Shown piece after piece: positions 1 to 8,851 of a stretch of DNA of 64,000 nt; the first letter of the stretch is position 1; the number at the start of each line of letters is the position of its first letter. The notes under the pieces were generated by a model, which had not been told where the DNA came from, made no database searches, and worked only from the letters and a program-made list of their open reading frames with translations. The stretch is from the NCBI GenBank assembly GCA_947629335.1, contig CANRDI010000004.1, positions 60,996 to 124,995 on the forward strand, in the 5' to 3' direction. This DNA is from an uncultured Clostridia bacterium (lineage in GTDB: Bacteria; Bacillota; Clostridia; Oscillospirales; Ruminococcaceae). The position numbers and the translations under genes are program-made.

Positions 1-79
1 AAATAATACCTATGACAAGATAAATATCTATAAAATATTACGAAAATTTCAAAAAGCTCTTTATTTTTGACAAAAAGTG

Positions 80-88
80 TGATATAAT
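80..88 (+). promoter_or_regulatory. extended -10 promoter of parA-parB-serS
   Basis: TGATATAAT is an extended -10 element (TGn followed by a perfect TATAAT). A TTGACA lies at 67-72 but is only 10 bp from this -10, so it cannot serve as its -35; the extended -10 probably compensates. Transcription would start near 95, leaving a leader of about 50 nt before the parA start. This is inferred from sequence only. Confidence 0.6.
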
Positions 89-143
89 TATCTTATTGCA
101 GACCGTAATTTATTCGTACTATTATTTGAAAAGAGGAAAAATA

Positions 144-932
144 TTGGGAATTGTTATAGGAGTAGTAAATCAAAAGGGCGGCGTCGGAAAAACAACTACG
201 ACCGTAAATATCGCGGCAGGTCTCGGAGCTTTGGGAAAAAAAGTCTTGCTTATTGACTTTGACCCGCAGGGAAACTCTACGACAGGCTTCGGAATAGAAA
301 AAAAATCTCTCGAATATACGGTCTATGACGTCATAACCGGCGAGATAAGACCTGAAAAAGCAGTTATTCGGACAAATTTCAAAAATGTATACATTCTCCC
401 CGCGACAGGCAAACTCTGTAACGCAGAGCCGCTTTTGACGCAAATGGAGCAGAAAAATCTCCAGCTCAGAAAAGCAGTCTTACAGATAAAAGACAACTAT
501 GACATTGTACTTATCGACAGCCTTCCGTCGCTCGGAATTTTAGCCGTAAATGTTTTGGCAGCGTGTGATACTATAATCGTTCCGATGACCTGCGAACATT
601 TTTCGCTTGAAGGTCTGGCACAGCTTATGGTGACGATAAAAAAGGTTAGAATGAAATCTAATCCGAACATAACCATAATGGGTATAGTGTTTACGATGCT
701 GGATAAAAGACTTATTTCGAGCATTGAGATCAAAAATGAGATCAAAAAAAGCTTTAAGAGCGATATGATCTTTCGGGCGGAGATACCTCGAAATGTCAGG
801 ATATCAGAAGCTCAGAGCCACGGAGAACCGATAATCTATTTCGACAAGATCTCAAAGGGCGCGGAAGCGTATATGAGATTGTCGAAAGAAATAATTCAAA
901 AATGCCGCGAACGTGAAAAGGAGAAAGTCTAA
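144..932 (+). CDS. parA: ParA/Soj chromosome-partitioning ATPase
   Basis: Deviant Walker-A ATPase that works with ParB in chromosome segregation and control of initiation. The protein opens with GIVIGVVNQKGGVGKTTT, the ParA KGGVGKTT loop, followed by LLIDFDPQGN (Walker A') and VLIDSLPSLG (Walker B). The reading frame is open from a TTG at 96, but I chose the TTG at 144: it has AGAGGA 7 nt upstream and puts the P-loop at the very N-terminus, as is usual in the family (262 aa). It is first in a tight parA-parB-serS unit, overlapping parB by one base (TAATG). Early-cytosol ParA of the Soj type; the serine in IDSLPSL replaces the more usual cysteine or proline context but is not unusual. Confidence 0.93.
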   Translation: MGIVIGVVNQKGGVGKTTTTVNIAAGLGALGKKVLLIDFDPQGNSTTGFGIEKKSLEYTVYDVITGEIRPEKAVIRTNFKNVYILPATGKLCNAEPLLTQMEQKNLQLRKAVLQIKDNYDIVLIDSLPSLGILAVNVLAACDTIIVPMTCEHFSLEGLAQLMVTIKKVRMKSNPNITIMGIVFTMLDKRLISSIEIKNEIKKSFKSDMIFRAEIPRNVRISEAQSHGEPIIYFDKISKGAEAYMRLSKEIIQKCREREKEKV

Positions 933-1792
933 TGGGAAGAAAAACAGACAGCAGTTTTGACGACCTGCTTTTTGACAACGACATAGGCGGCGAAGAAGGC
1001 ACGATAACTCTCAGAATAAGCGAGATCGAACCAAATAAGGGTCAGCCTCGGAAAACTTTCGACAATGAAAGCCTTAAACAGCTCGCCGATTCAATAAAAG
1101 AACACGGCGTTTTACAGCCGATTATAGTTCATTCGACTTCTGTCGGGAATTATAGGATAATAGCAGGCGAAAGGCGCTGGAGAGCGGCAAAAATGGCAGG
1201 ACTTTCGGAAGTTCCCGTATTGATACGCGACGACCTCAGCGAAGAACAGGCGGCGCAGATAGCTCTTATAGAAAACCTACAGCGCGAAAATCTCAATCCC
1301 ATAGAAGAAGCGCTCGGTTATAAAGAGCTTTTAGACCAATACTCCATGACGCAAGAACAGCTTGCGAAAGCGCTCGGAAAAGCGCGCTCGTCAATTGCCA
1401 ACAGCGTAAGTTTGCTGAGCCTGCCCGAAGAAGTAAAAAAGCTGATTTCCGACGGGAAGATCTCCACAGGACACGCAAAGGTCTTAAAATCGCTTAAAGA
1501 CGAGGAAAATATAATAACCGCGGCAAAACTTTCGGCAAAGGAAAATATGTCTGTAAGAGAGCTTGAGGAATATGTAAAGAACTTTGCAAACAGTCAGACC
1601 GCCGAAAAGAAGAAAAAGCAGATAAAGCAAAAGACTTCGTATTATACGGAGATAGAAGCGAGCCTTTCGGAGATCCTTGAAACAAAAGTAAGGATAAACG
1701 AAGGTAAGAAAACAAACGTTCTTCAGATAGAATTTTCCGACGAGGAAATTTTAAGAAATATTGTAGAAAGATTTTTTATGGAGGAAAACTAA
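932..1792 (+). CDS. parB: ParB/Spo0J partition protein
   Basis: Centromere-binding CTPase that loads on parS sites and recruits SMC. The order is: an N-terminal ParB/Srx domain beginning [17 protein letters not shown] (about residues 26-42) with the GERRWRAA nucleotide-binding motif (about 79-86) and [14 protein letters not shown], then a helix-turn-helix ([19 protein letters not shown]), a Lys-rich linker (about 226-236) and a C-terminal dimerisation domain. The length of 286 aa is normal. Its ATG overlaps the parA stop codon by one base, so translation is probably coupled. No parS 16-mer was seen nearby by eye. Confidence 0.95.
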   Translation: MGRKTDSSFDDLLFDNDIGGEEGTITLRISEIEPNKGQPRKTFDNESLKQLADSIKEHGVLQPIIVHSTSVGNYRIIAGERRWRAAKMAGLSEVPVLIRDDLSEEQAAQIALIENLQRENLNPIEEALGYKELLDQYSMTQEQLAKALGKARSSIANSVSLLSLPEEVKKLISDGKISTGHAKVLKSLKDEENIITAAKLSAKENMSVRELEEYVKNFANSQTAEKKKKQIKQKTSYYTEIEASLSEILETKVRINEGKKTNVLQIEFSDEEILRNIVERFFMEEN

Positions 1793-1793
1793 A

Positions 1794-3077
1794 ATGATAG
1801 ATATTAAACTCATCAGAGAAAATCCCGATTTGGTAAGGGAAAACATCAGGAAAAAATTTCAGGACGAAAAGCTCCCGTTGGTAGACGAGGTAATAGAGCT
1901 TGACCTTGAAAACCGCAAATCCATACAGCGAATGGAACAGCTCCGCGCGGACAGAAACCGCCTTTCAAAAGAGATAGGCGCGCTTATGGCACAGGGCAAA
2001 AAAGACGAGGCAGAGGGAATAAAGGCTAAAATAGCGGAATTTACCGCTGAGCAGAAAGAATTAGAGCAAAAACAGCCTGAGCTTTCGGAAAGAATAACTA
2101 AGATAATGATGACTATTCCGAACATTATCGATTCGTCTGTTCCTATCGGAAAGGATGATTCGGAAAATGTCGAGATCAAAAAGTATGGAGAGCCTATAGT
2201 TCCTGATTTTGAGATACCGTATCATTCGGACATTATGAAAACGTTTGACGGAATTGATAAGGACAGCGCCGGAAGAGTTGCGGGCGAAGGCTTTTATTAT
2301 CTTATGGGAGACATTGCGCGGCTTCATTCGGCAGTGCTTTCCTATGCAAGAGACTTTATGATAGACAGAGGATTTACCTATTGTATTCCTCCGTATATGA
2401 TCAGGAGCAACGTCGTTACAGGCGTTATGAGCTTTTCGGAAATGGACGCAATGATGTATAAGATTGAGGGCGAGGATCTCTATCTTATCGGAACTTCCGA
2501 ACATTCGATGATAGGAAAGTTTATTGACACGATAAATGACGAGGAAAAACTACCGTATACGCTTACAAGCTATTCTCCCTGTTTCAGAAAAGAAAAGGGC
2601 GCACATGGCGTTGAAGAGCGCGGCGTTTACCGTATCCACCAGTTTGAAAAGCAGGAAATGATCGTTGTCTGCAAGCCCGAAGATTCTCCGATGTGGTTTG
2701 ATAAGCTCTGGCAGAACACGGTAGATCTGTTCCGTTCGCTGGATATTCCCGTAAGAACGATCGAATGCTGTTCGGGAGATTTAGCTGACCTTAAAGTAAA
2801 GAGCTATGATGTCGAGGCATGGTCTCCGCGTCAGAAAAAGTATTTCGAGGTCGGCTCTTGTTCAAACCTCGGCGATGCTCAGGCGCGCAGACTTAAAATC
2901 CGCATTAAAGGCAAGGACGGAAACTATTTCGCGCATACCCTTAACAACACCTGCGTTGCACCGCCCAGAATGTTAATCGCGTTTCTTGAAAACAATCTTA
3001 ATGCAGACGGCTCGGTAAATATCCCAGAAGTATTAAGACCGTATATGGGCGGAAAAGAGAAATTAGAGGTCAAGTGA
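1794..3077 (+). CDS. serS: seryl-tRNA synthetase
   Basis: Class II aminoacyl-tRNA synthetase that charges tRNA-Ser (and tRNA-Sec where present). It has the N-terminal antiparallel coiled-coil tRNA-binding arm (about residues 30-100, rich in E/K/Q), the motif-2 region FRKEKGAHGVEERGVYRIHQ, and the C-terminal IPEVLRPYMGG signature. Length (427 aa) is standard. Motif 3 is atypical: residues 384-392 read NNTCVAPPR where most bacteria have NGSGxAxGR, although the invariant arginine (R392) is kept. It starts one base after the parB stop and so is probably co-transcribed with it; there is no room for a T-box leader. Confidence 0.95.
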   Translation: MIDIKLIRENPDLVRENIRKKFQDEKLPLVDEVIELDLENRKSIQRMEQLRADRNRLSKEIGALMAQGKKDEAEGIKAKIAEFTAEQKELEQKQPELSERITKIMMTIPNIIDSSVPIGKDDSENVEIKKYGEPIVPDFEIPYHSDIMKTFDGIDKDSAGRVAGEGFYYLMGDIARLHSAVLSYARDFMIDRGFTYCIPPYMIRSNVVTGVMSFSEMDAMMYKIEGEDLYLIGTSEHSMIGKFIDTINDEEKLPYTLTSYSPCFRKEKGAHGVEERGVYRIHQFEKQEMIVVCKPEDSPMWFDKLWQNTVDLFRSLDIPVRTIECCSGDLADLKVKSYDVEAWSPRQKKYFEVGSCSNLGDAQARRLKIRIKGKDGNYFAHTLNNTCVAPPRMLIAFLENNLNADGSVNIPEVLRPYMGGKEKLEVK

Positions 3078-3095
3078 TTTACTTGTCGCTACGCA

Positions 3096-3130
3096 TTCGG
3101 CAAAACGCCGCTTATTGACGCTTTGCCGAA
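3096..3130 (+). repeat. inverted repeat downstream of serS
   Basis: TTCGGCAAA (3096-3104) and TTTGCCGAA (3122-3130) form a perfect 9-bp stem around a 17-nt loop, 18 nt after the serS stop. The nearest T-rich run (CCTTTTTT) is 25 nt further on, so this may be a weak terminator or an mRNA-stabilising hairpin separating serS from the ABC operon. The rest of the 148-base gap shows nothing recognisable. Confidence 0.45.
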
Positions 3131-3225
3131 GATAAATGCGATAATTTATGTCTCGCCTTTTTTGAGAGTCTGTATTGTATAAGTTTTTTGGCTGATTTTC
3201 CGCTATATTGGGGGGTTCCGGTTTT

Positions 3226-3927
3226 ATGTCATTTGTTTCACTAAAAGATGTTTACAAGCGCTATAAGGTCGGCGAAGTCACGATAAATGCCTCTGACGGA
3301 ATGACCTTTGATATAGAAAAAGGCGAGCTTGCCGTAATAGTCGGACCTTCGGGTTCGGGCAAAACGACCGTTCTTAATATGCTCGGAGGAATGGACACCT
3401 GTGACGAGGGAGTAATTTCCGTTGACGGCGCAAGAATAAGCGGCTATAACCGAAAACAACTCACGCTTTACCGCAGATTTGAAATCGGATTTATCTTTCA
3501 GTTTTACAATTTACTGCCAAATCTTACGGCAAAAGAAAACGTCGAAATAGCGGGGCAGACAAAAAAGGATTATATCCCGTCTGAGGAAATTCTCGAAAAA
3601 GTCGGTCTGGGAGAACGTATAAACAACTTTCCCGCACAGCTTTCCGGCGGTGAACAGCAGAGAGTTTCAATAGCGCGGGCGCTGGCGAAAAAGCCGAAGC
3701 TGCTTTTATGCGACGAGCCGACGGGCGCGCTCGATTATAATACGGGAAAGATGATTTTAAAACTGCTTCAGGACACCTGCCGAAACGACGGAATGACGGT
3801 TATTCTCGTAACGCACAACACGGCTATAACTCCTATGGCGGACAGAGTAATAAAGATAAAAAACAGTAAAGTTGACGACATTCAGATAAATGAAAAACCT
3901 ACGCCCGTAGAAGAAATTGAGTGGTAA
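3226..3927 (+). CDS. ABC transporter ATPase, LolD/MacB-type
   Basis: Nucleotide-binding subunit of an ABC system of the lipoprotein/peptide/bacitracin-export superfamily. Visible motifs: Walker [11 protein letters not shown]-loop region [17 protein letters not shown], signature [15 protein letters not shown], Walker [13 protein letters not shown] and the switch histidine in LVTHN. The frame is open from a TTG at 3208, but the ATG at 3226 (GGGGGG about 9 nt upstream) gives the canonical start [13 protein letters not shown], 233 aa. It directly precedes, and probably partners, the large FtsX-type permease, whose start lies about 43 nt past this stop. The substrate is unknown. Confidence 0.93.
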   Translation: MSFVSLKDVYKRYKVGEVTINASDGMTFDIEKGELAVIVGPSGSGKTTVLNMLGGMDTCDEGVISVDGARISGYNRKQLTLYRRFEIGFIFQFYNLLPNLTAKENVEIAGQTKKDYIPSEEILEKVGLGERINNFPAQLSGGEQQRVSIARALAKKPKLLLCDEPTGALDYNTGKMILKLLQDTCRNDGMTVILVTHNTAITPMADRVIKIKNSKVDDIQINEKPTPVEEIEW

Positions 3928-3970
3928 AATATGGCAGAGTGGAAATATTTCGATTTTTTCAGGTGATGAT

Positions 3971-6900
3971 TTGAAGGCATTCAATAAAAATACATTTCGG
4001 GAGATCTCGAAAACAAAAAACCGTTTTTTCTCAATTCTCCTGATCTGCGCGATAGGTGTAGGATTTTTCAGCGGCGTAAGGGCGACCTGCGACGATATGA
4101 AAACTACCGCCGATAATTTTTTCGACCGAAACAGTCTGTTCGATCTGAGAGTGCTTTCTTCGTTCGGACTGACGGAAAATGACGAAAAAGCGCTTTTGGA
4201 TATTGAGGGAGTAGACGGTGTTTTTGCGTCGAAGTATACCGACCTTTCTCTGCACAGCGGCGAACATGAATATCTTACGCGCGTTTATTCTGCCCAGAGC
4301 GGCGAGATAAACAATATAGATATAGTTTCGGGGAGAAATATCGAAAACGAGGGAGAATGTCTGCTGAGCGCAAGTTTTGTAAAAGAAAGCATAGCGGGCA
4401 TTGGCAGCAAGATAACCCTCGAAGACCTTACGGACGCAGATGAATTTCCTCTTTCAAGGAAAGAATATACCGTCGTAGGGCTTTATAACACGCCGATGTT
4501 TATTTCCATAACCCAAAAGGGAAGCACGAATATCGGCGACGGCTCGCTCGACGCGTTTATGATAGTAGACGAGGCGGATTTTACGCAAGATGTTTACACA
4601 GAGATATATGTAAAGTCCGAAAAGCTGAAAAATGCGAAAAGCTATTCGGACGAATATAAAGAACTTAGAGATAAACTTAGCGAAAAGTTAGAGAAACTTG
4701 GAGAAAAGCGCGCGCCGATAAGGACAGAAGAGGTCCTCGGAGAAGCAAAACAGGAGCTTGCGGACGGAGAAGCCGAGCTTGAAGAGGCAAAAACAGAAGG
4801 TCAAAAAGAGCTTGACGACGCAAAAGCCGAGCTTGAAAACGGAAAGAAAGAGATAGAGGACGGCGAAAAAGAGCTTAACGACGCAAAGAAAACTCTTGAC
4901 GACGGAAAAGCGCAGCTTGAAGATGCCGAAAAGCAGATAGCTGACGCGAAAAAAGAGCTTGACGACGGAAAGAAACAGCTCGAAGACGGGAAAAAACTTC
5001 TTGACGAATCGAAAAAGGAGCTTGACGAAGCACAGGCGGAAATTGACGAAAAGAGAGCACAGCTAAACGAAGGAAAAACCGCGCTCGCCGAGGGCAAAGC
5101 AAGTCTTGACGAAGGTCTTATGCAGTATAATGTCGCTGTAGAACAGTTAGACAGGATTGAACAGGCGCTTGTTTATGCGGAAGAACGGTTCGGAAAAGAA
5201 GCTATGGCAGATAGCAGAGCGCAGTTTGAAGAGCAGAAAAAGACCCTTTTAGACAGCAAAGCTCAGCTTGACGAAGGATTTGCAGAGTATGAAGTACAGC
5301 AAAAAGCTCTCGCAGACGGCGAAAAGGCTATTGCAGAGGGACAAAAGCAGATCGACGAGGGCTATGAAAAATATAACGAGGGGCTTATCGAATATAATGT
5401 CAGCCTCAGAATGCTCGAATTTTCAGAAAAACAGTACAACGACGGCTATGAAACATTTGTAAAGCAAAAAGCCGAGTATGAAAAGGGCGTAAAGGAATAT
5501 GAGGACGGAGTAAAAGAGCTTTCCGAGGCGAAAAAGAAATACGAAGACGGTCTGAAAGAATACGAAGACGGCGTTATTACATTTAATAATGAGATTGCCG
5601 ACGCAGAAAAAAAGATAGCGGACGCAAAGGAAAAAATAGCTGACGCAGGAAACGCCGAATGGTACATATTTTCGCGCGACGACAACGTGGGCTATTCCGA
5701 ATATGAGTCAAATGCGGAGAGAATAAACAAGATCTCAACGATTTTCCCGATATTTTTCCTGCTTGTGGCGGGGCTGGTGTGCCTTACCACAATGTCAAGA
5801 ATGGTCGAAGAACAAAGAACGCAGATAGGAACAATGAAAGCTTTGGGCTATTCTAACGGAAAAATCGTTATGCACTATATGGTATATGCCGTTTCGGGCG
5901 CGCTTATCGGAGGAATAGGCGGAGCGTTTTTCGGGTGCGTACTGTTTCCGTGGGTAATTATGTACGCTTATTCAATGATGTACAACATAACGGACTTTGT
6001 TTTCCTGTTTGACCCCGCGAACATTATCCTGTCTGTCGGCTCAATGACGCTCGCTATTGCCGTAACGGTCTATTTTAGCTGTCGAAAAGCTCTCGAAGAA
6101 TCTCCCGCATCGCTTATGCGTCCGAAAGCTCCGAAAGCAGGAAAACGCATATTGCTCGAAAAAATACCGTTTATCTGGAACAATATGAACTTTTTCGCTA
6201 AGATAAGCGGGCGAAATCTTTTCAGATATAAGAGAAGAATGTTTATGACAGTCGTAGGTATTGCGGGATGTACAGCGCTTTCGCTTACGGGTTTCGGACT
6301 TAAAGACTCTATTTCGGACATCGTTGACCTTCAATACAAAAACATCTATAAATACAGCGGCTATCTCGCCTATGACGAGGATACAGACGATATTCAAAGC
6401 ATATATGACGACCTGCTTAAATATAATCCCGACACAAAATATACCCGTGCGCTGATAAAACAGTATGAAACAAAATTTGACAAAAACACGCTTCAGTGTT
6501 ATGTAACAGCAGTCGAAGACGCGGATATATTTGAGAGTTTTGTGGACATACACGAGCGCGTTTCAAAGGAAAAGACAAGTATCAAAGACGGCGCGGTAAT
6601 AACCGAAAAGGCGGCGAAATTGCTCGGCGCAAAGGTCGGAGATGAGATAGCGCTGTCGCTCGGCGGAACAAAGACCCAATCGGTAAAAATTTCCGGCATA
6701 ACCGAGCAGTATACAAGTCATTATCTCTACCTTAACGAAGAATTGTATACAGAAATTTTCGGAGAACTTCCGAAATATAATATCGTATATTTCGACAACG
6801 GCATAACAGGCGGCGACAGCGAGAAAACCGACAAATTCAGCGAGATAATGCTTAAAAACAAAAATGTTCTTGCGGTTATGATGAATGCAGCGTCGCTTTC

Positions 6901-7327
6901 TTCGATAAAAGAAACGCTGTCGATAATGGATCTGGTTACTATGGTTCTGATAGTTTCGGCGGGAGCGCTGGCGCTTGTCGTGCTTTACAACCTCTCGAAC
7001 GTAAATATTACCGAGAGAATACGCGAGATAGCTACGCTTAAAGTTTTAGGCTTCTATGACGCGGAGGTTTCGAGCTATGTTTTCCGCGAAAACATTGTGC
7101 TTTCTGTTATGGGCGGCGTGGTAGGACTTGTTCTCGGATATTTCCTTTGTATGTTTGTAATAACGACTGCGGAGATCGACGAGCTAATGTTCGGGCGCGA
7201 AATTCACTGGATATCTTATATCTGGGCATTTTTGGTGACGTTAGGATTTTCGCTTTTAGTAAATCTTATTATGACTAAAACTCTTAAAAAGATAAGTATG
7301 GTTGAGTCATTGAAGTCAGTCGAGTAA
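3971..7327 (+). CDS. giant FtsX-family ABC permease with long extracytoplasmic coiled coil
   Basis: Membrane partner of the preceding ATPase. Architecture: an N-terminal TM helix (FFSILLICAIGVGFFSGV), a MacB-like extracytoplasmic domain, a very long coiled coil at about residues 255-560, a first FtsX block of three TM helices (FPIFFLLVAGLVC onward), a second extracytoplasmic domain, and a second FtsX block at the C-terminus. The coiled coil is an almost perfect 7-residue repeat of the form ELxDGKK/QLEDAEK. Such proteins usually act as mechanotransmission devices rather than classical transporters. The frame reaches back to a TTG at 3917, overlapping the ATPase stop; I prefer the TTG at 3971, with AGGTGAT just upstream and the family-like N-terminus KAFNKNTFREISKTK (1118 aa). 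Confidence 0.88.
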   Translation: MKAFNKNTFREISKTKNRFFSILLICAIGVGFFSGVRATCDDMKTTADNFFDRNSLFDLRVLSSFGLTENDEKALLDIEGVDGVFASKYTDLSLHSGEHEYLTRVYSAQSGEINNIDIVSGRNIENEGECLLSASFVKESIAGIGSKITLEDLTDADEFPLSRKEYTVVGLYNTPMFISITQKGSTNIGDGSLDAFMIVDEADFTQDVYTEIYVKSEKLKNAKSYSDEYKELRDKLSEKLEKLGEKRAPIRTEEVLGEAKQELADGEAELEEAKTEGQKELDDAKAELENGKKEIEDGEKELNDAKKTLDDGKAQLEDAEKQIADAKKELDDGKKQLEDGKKLLDESKKELDEAQAEIDEKRAQLNEGKTALAEGKASLDEGLMQYNVAVEQLDRIEQALVYAEERFGKEAMADSRAQFEEQKKTLLDSKAQLDEGFAEYEVQQKALADGEKAIAEGQKQIDEGYEKYNEGLIEYNVSLRMLEFSEKQYNDGYETFVKQKAEYEKGVKEYEDGVKELSEAKKKYEDGLKEYEDGVITFNNEIADAEKKIADAKEKIADAGNAEWYIFSRDDNVGYSEYESNAERINKISTIFPIFFLLVAGLVCLTTMSRMVEEQRTQIGTMKALGYSNGKIVMHYMVYAVSGALIGGIGGAFFGCVLFPWVIMYAYSMMYNITDFVFLFDPANIILSVGSMTLAIAVTVYFSCRKALEESPASLMRPKAPKAGKRILLEKIPFIWNNMNFFAKISGRNLFRYKRRMFMTVVGIAGCTALSLTGFGLKDSISDIVDLQYKNIYKYSGYLAYDEDTDDIQSIYDDLLKYNPDTKYTRALIKQYETKFDKNTLQCYVTAVEDADIFESFVDIHERVSKEKTSIKDGAVITEKAAKLLGAKVGDEIALSLGGTKTQSVKISGITEQYTSHYLYLNEELYTEIFGELPKYNIVYFDNGITGGDSEKTDKFSEIMLKNKNVLAVMMNAASLSSIKETLSIMDLVTMVLIVSAGALALVVLYNLSNVNITERIREIATLKVLGFYDAEVSSYVFRENIVLSVMGGVVGLVLGYFLCMFVITTAEIDELMFGREIHWISYIWAFLVTLGFSLLVNLIMTKTLKKISMVESLKSVE

Positions 7328-7368
7328 TATGCAGTAAAATGACAGCAGATATTTTGTCATATATCTGT

Positions 7369-7382
7369 CCGCCTTTCGGCGG
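7369..7382 (+). repeat. short GC hairpin between operons
   Basis: CCGCC-TTTC-GGCGG is a compact 5-bp GC stem about 42 nt after the permease stop. It resembles the core hairpin (CCGCC-TTC-GGCGG) of the longer repeats at 24.6, 35.7 and 37.3 kb. No T-run follows directly. The remaining part of this 176-base gap has no recognisable gene. Confidence 0.35.
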
Positions 7383-7503
7383 GGTTTGAACGGCAAACGG
7401 GCAGAGGCAAAACGGCATTATCGGGAAAATAGTGCTTTTTTAGAACCGACGTGCGGCGATTTAATGTATACTGTTAACTGCCGACAGGGGGGAGTGTTAT
7501 TAT

Positions 7504-8448
7504 ATGATCGAAAACATTGTGTCGCTAAAGCTCAATGTTGATGAAGAGCTTACAATAAAGAAAAATTCGCTCTGTGCGGTAAATCCCGAAACGGATAAAC
7601 GAATAGCGATAGTTACGGGCATTCACGGCGACGAGATCGAGGGGCAGTATATCTGTTACAGGCTTGTGAAAACAATAACAGAAAAAATGCAGAACCTTAA
7701 AGGAAAGGTCGATATCTATCCCGCAATAAATCCGCTCGGAATGGAAAGCGTAAGCAGGGCTGTCCCGACTTCGGGGCTGGATATGAACAAACTGTTTTCA
7801 GCGGGCGAGGATTTAGGCTCGAACTCGGAGAATATCGGGAAAAAAGTTGTAGAGGATATAATGGGCGCAGATCTGTGCGTCGATCTTCATGCAAGCAATA
7901 TGTTTATCCGCGAGATACCGCAGGTGAGAATTGCTCCGAAAAACAGCGATCTTCTTATGCGATATGCGCGAAAGCTGAACACAGACCTTATATGGCTTCA
8001 TGAAAGCGGCGCGGTTGGCGGAGGCTCGCTCGCAGAGGCGCTTATAGAGGCGGGAGTTCCGACGCTGGCGGTTGAAATGGGCGTTGGCGGGAGAATTGAC
8101 ATCATATACTGTGAACAGCTTCTCCACGGAATATTTAATCTGATGAACTTTCTCGGTATATGGTCAAACGAGGAAGAAGGCATTTCAAATCCTGTTGTCG
8201 CAAGGGATAACGCCGTACACGTCGTTCATTCGGTCGGAAGCGGAATTTTTATCCCCTCCGCCGAACACAATATGTGGCTCGAAAAGGGAAGCGAGATAGG
8301 CGAAATAGTTACCCCCATAACAGGCACAAGGGTCCAGGTCATAACTGCTCCGGTAAGCGGCGTTGTATTTTCCCTCAGAGAATATCCTATCGTATACGAG
8401 GGCAGCGTTATAGCCAGAATGTTGGATCCCGACAAAGATAAATTTTAA
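7504..8448 (+). CDS. AstE/aspartoacylase-family zinc deacylase (M14-like)
   Basis: Probable zinc-dependent amidohydrolase of the succinylglutamate desuccinylase/aspartoacylase superfamily. The zinc ligands can be read as H41 and E44 in TGIHGDEIEG and H129 in CVDLHAS; E191 in LAVEMGVGG is the likely general base. The C-terminal part (about 225-314) has the beta-rich region typical of longer members. No signal peptide is visible, so it should be cytoplasmic. The start has a strong AGGGGGGAG site. It is 12 nt upstream of a DtxR/MntR-like repressor and in the same direction, which suggests metal-responsive control. The true substrate is unknown; succinylglutamate is unlikely, as no arginine-succinyltransferase genes are near. 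Confidence 0.82.
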   Translation: MIENIVSLKLNVDEELTIKKNSLCAVNPETDKRIAIVTGIHGDEIEGQYICYRLVKTITEKMQNLKGKVDIYPAINPLGMESVSRAVPTSGLDMNKLFSAGEDLGSNSENIGKKVVEDIMGADLCVDLHASNMFIREIPQVRIAPKNSDLLMRYARKLNTDLIWLHESGAVGGGSLAEALIEAGVPTLAVEMGVGGRIDIIYCEQLLHGIFNLMNFLGIWSNEEEGISNPVVARDNAVHVVHSVGSGIFIPSAEHNMWLEKGSEIGEIVTPITGTRVQVITAPVSGVVFSLREYPIVYEGSVIARMLDPDKDKF

Positions 8449-8460
8449 AGGATCGTATTT

Positions 8461-8841
8461 ATGAAAGACAGAATTTTAGAGTCAAAAGAAAATTATCTCG
8501 AAACGATTTTAATTCTTCATAACAAACTCGGAAATGTCAGGTCGGTCGATATTGCCGTGGAAATGGAATTTACAAAGCCATCGGTCAGCGTAGCTATGAA
8601 GAATTTGCGAAACGAGGGCTGTATCGAGGTAGACAAAAACGGGTATATCACTCTTACCGAAAGCGGACTTCAAATCGCAGAAAAAGTCTACGAGCGTCAT
8701 CTGCTGTTTACAAGGTGGCTGACGTCGCTCGGAATACCTAAAGAGACTGCCGAAGAAGACGCCTGTAGAATGGAACACTGTCTGTCGGCGGAGAGCTTTG
8801 CGGCGATAAAGGCTTATATTGAAAAAAACGGGATAAAATGA
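8461..8841 (+). CDS. DtxR/MntR-family metal-dependent transcriptional repressor
   Basis: Metalloregulator that binds DNA when loaded with Mn(II) or Fe(II). Residues 5-65 form a winged helix (SVDIAVEMEFTKPSVSVAMKNL as recognition region, wing KNGYITLTESG). Residues 70-126 form the dimerisation and metal domain: H80, C102, E105 and H106 in DACRMEH match the canonical DtxR/MntR ligand spacing. At 126 aa it lacks the SH3-like domain of DtxR, so it is MntR-sized. It is the middle gene of a three-gene operon, and is a plausible local regulator, although no operator was identified. Confidence 0.88.
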   Translation: MKDRILESKENYLETILILHNKLGNVRSVDIAVEMEFTKPSVSVAMKNLRNEGCIEVDKNGYITLTESGLQIAEKVYERHLLFTRWLTSLGIPKETAEEDACRMEHCLSAESFAAIKAYIEKNGIK

Positions 8842-8851
8842 GGACAGAAAA

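Noticed and set aside
67..88. TTGACA as -35 of the parA promoter
   Set aside because: It is only 10 bp from the TATAAT, far from the 16-18 bp needed; the extended -10 is the better explanation.
1..3000. parS site (16-bp palindrome with CACGTG core) near parAB
   Set aside because: I scanned by eye for the usual TGTTTCACGTGAAACA-like sequence and found none; an exact search could still find a divergent one elsewhere.
4801..5102. Minus-strand Ser/Phe-rich and Arg-rich frames opposite the coiled coil
   Set aside because: They are shadows of the heptad repeat in the permease gene and arise from its repetitive codons.
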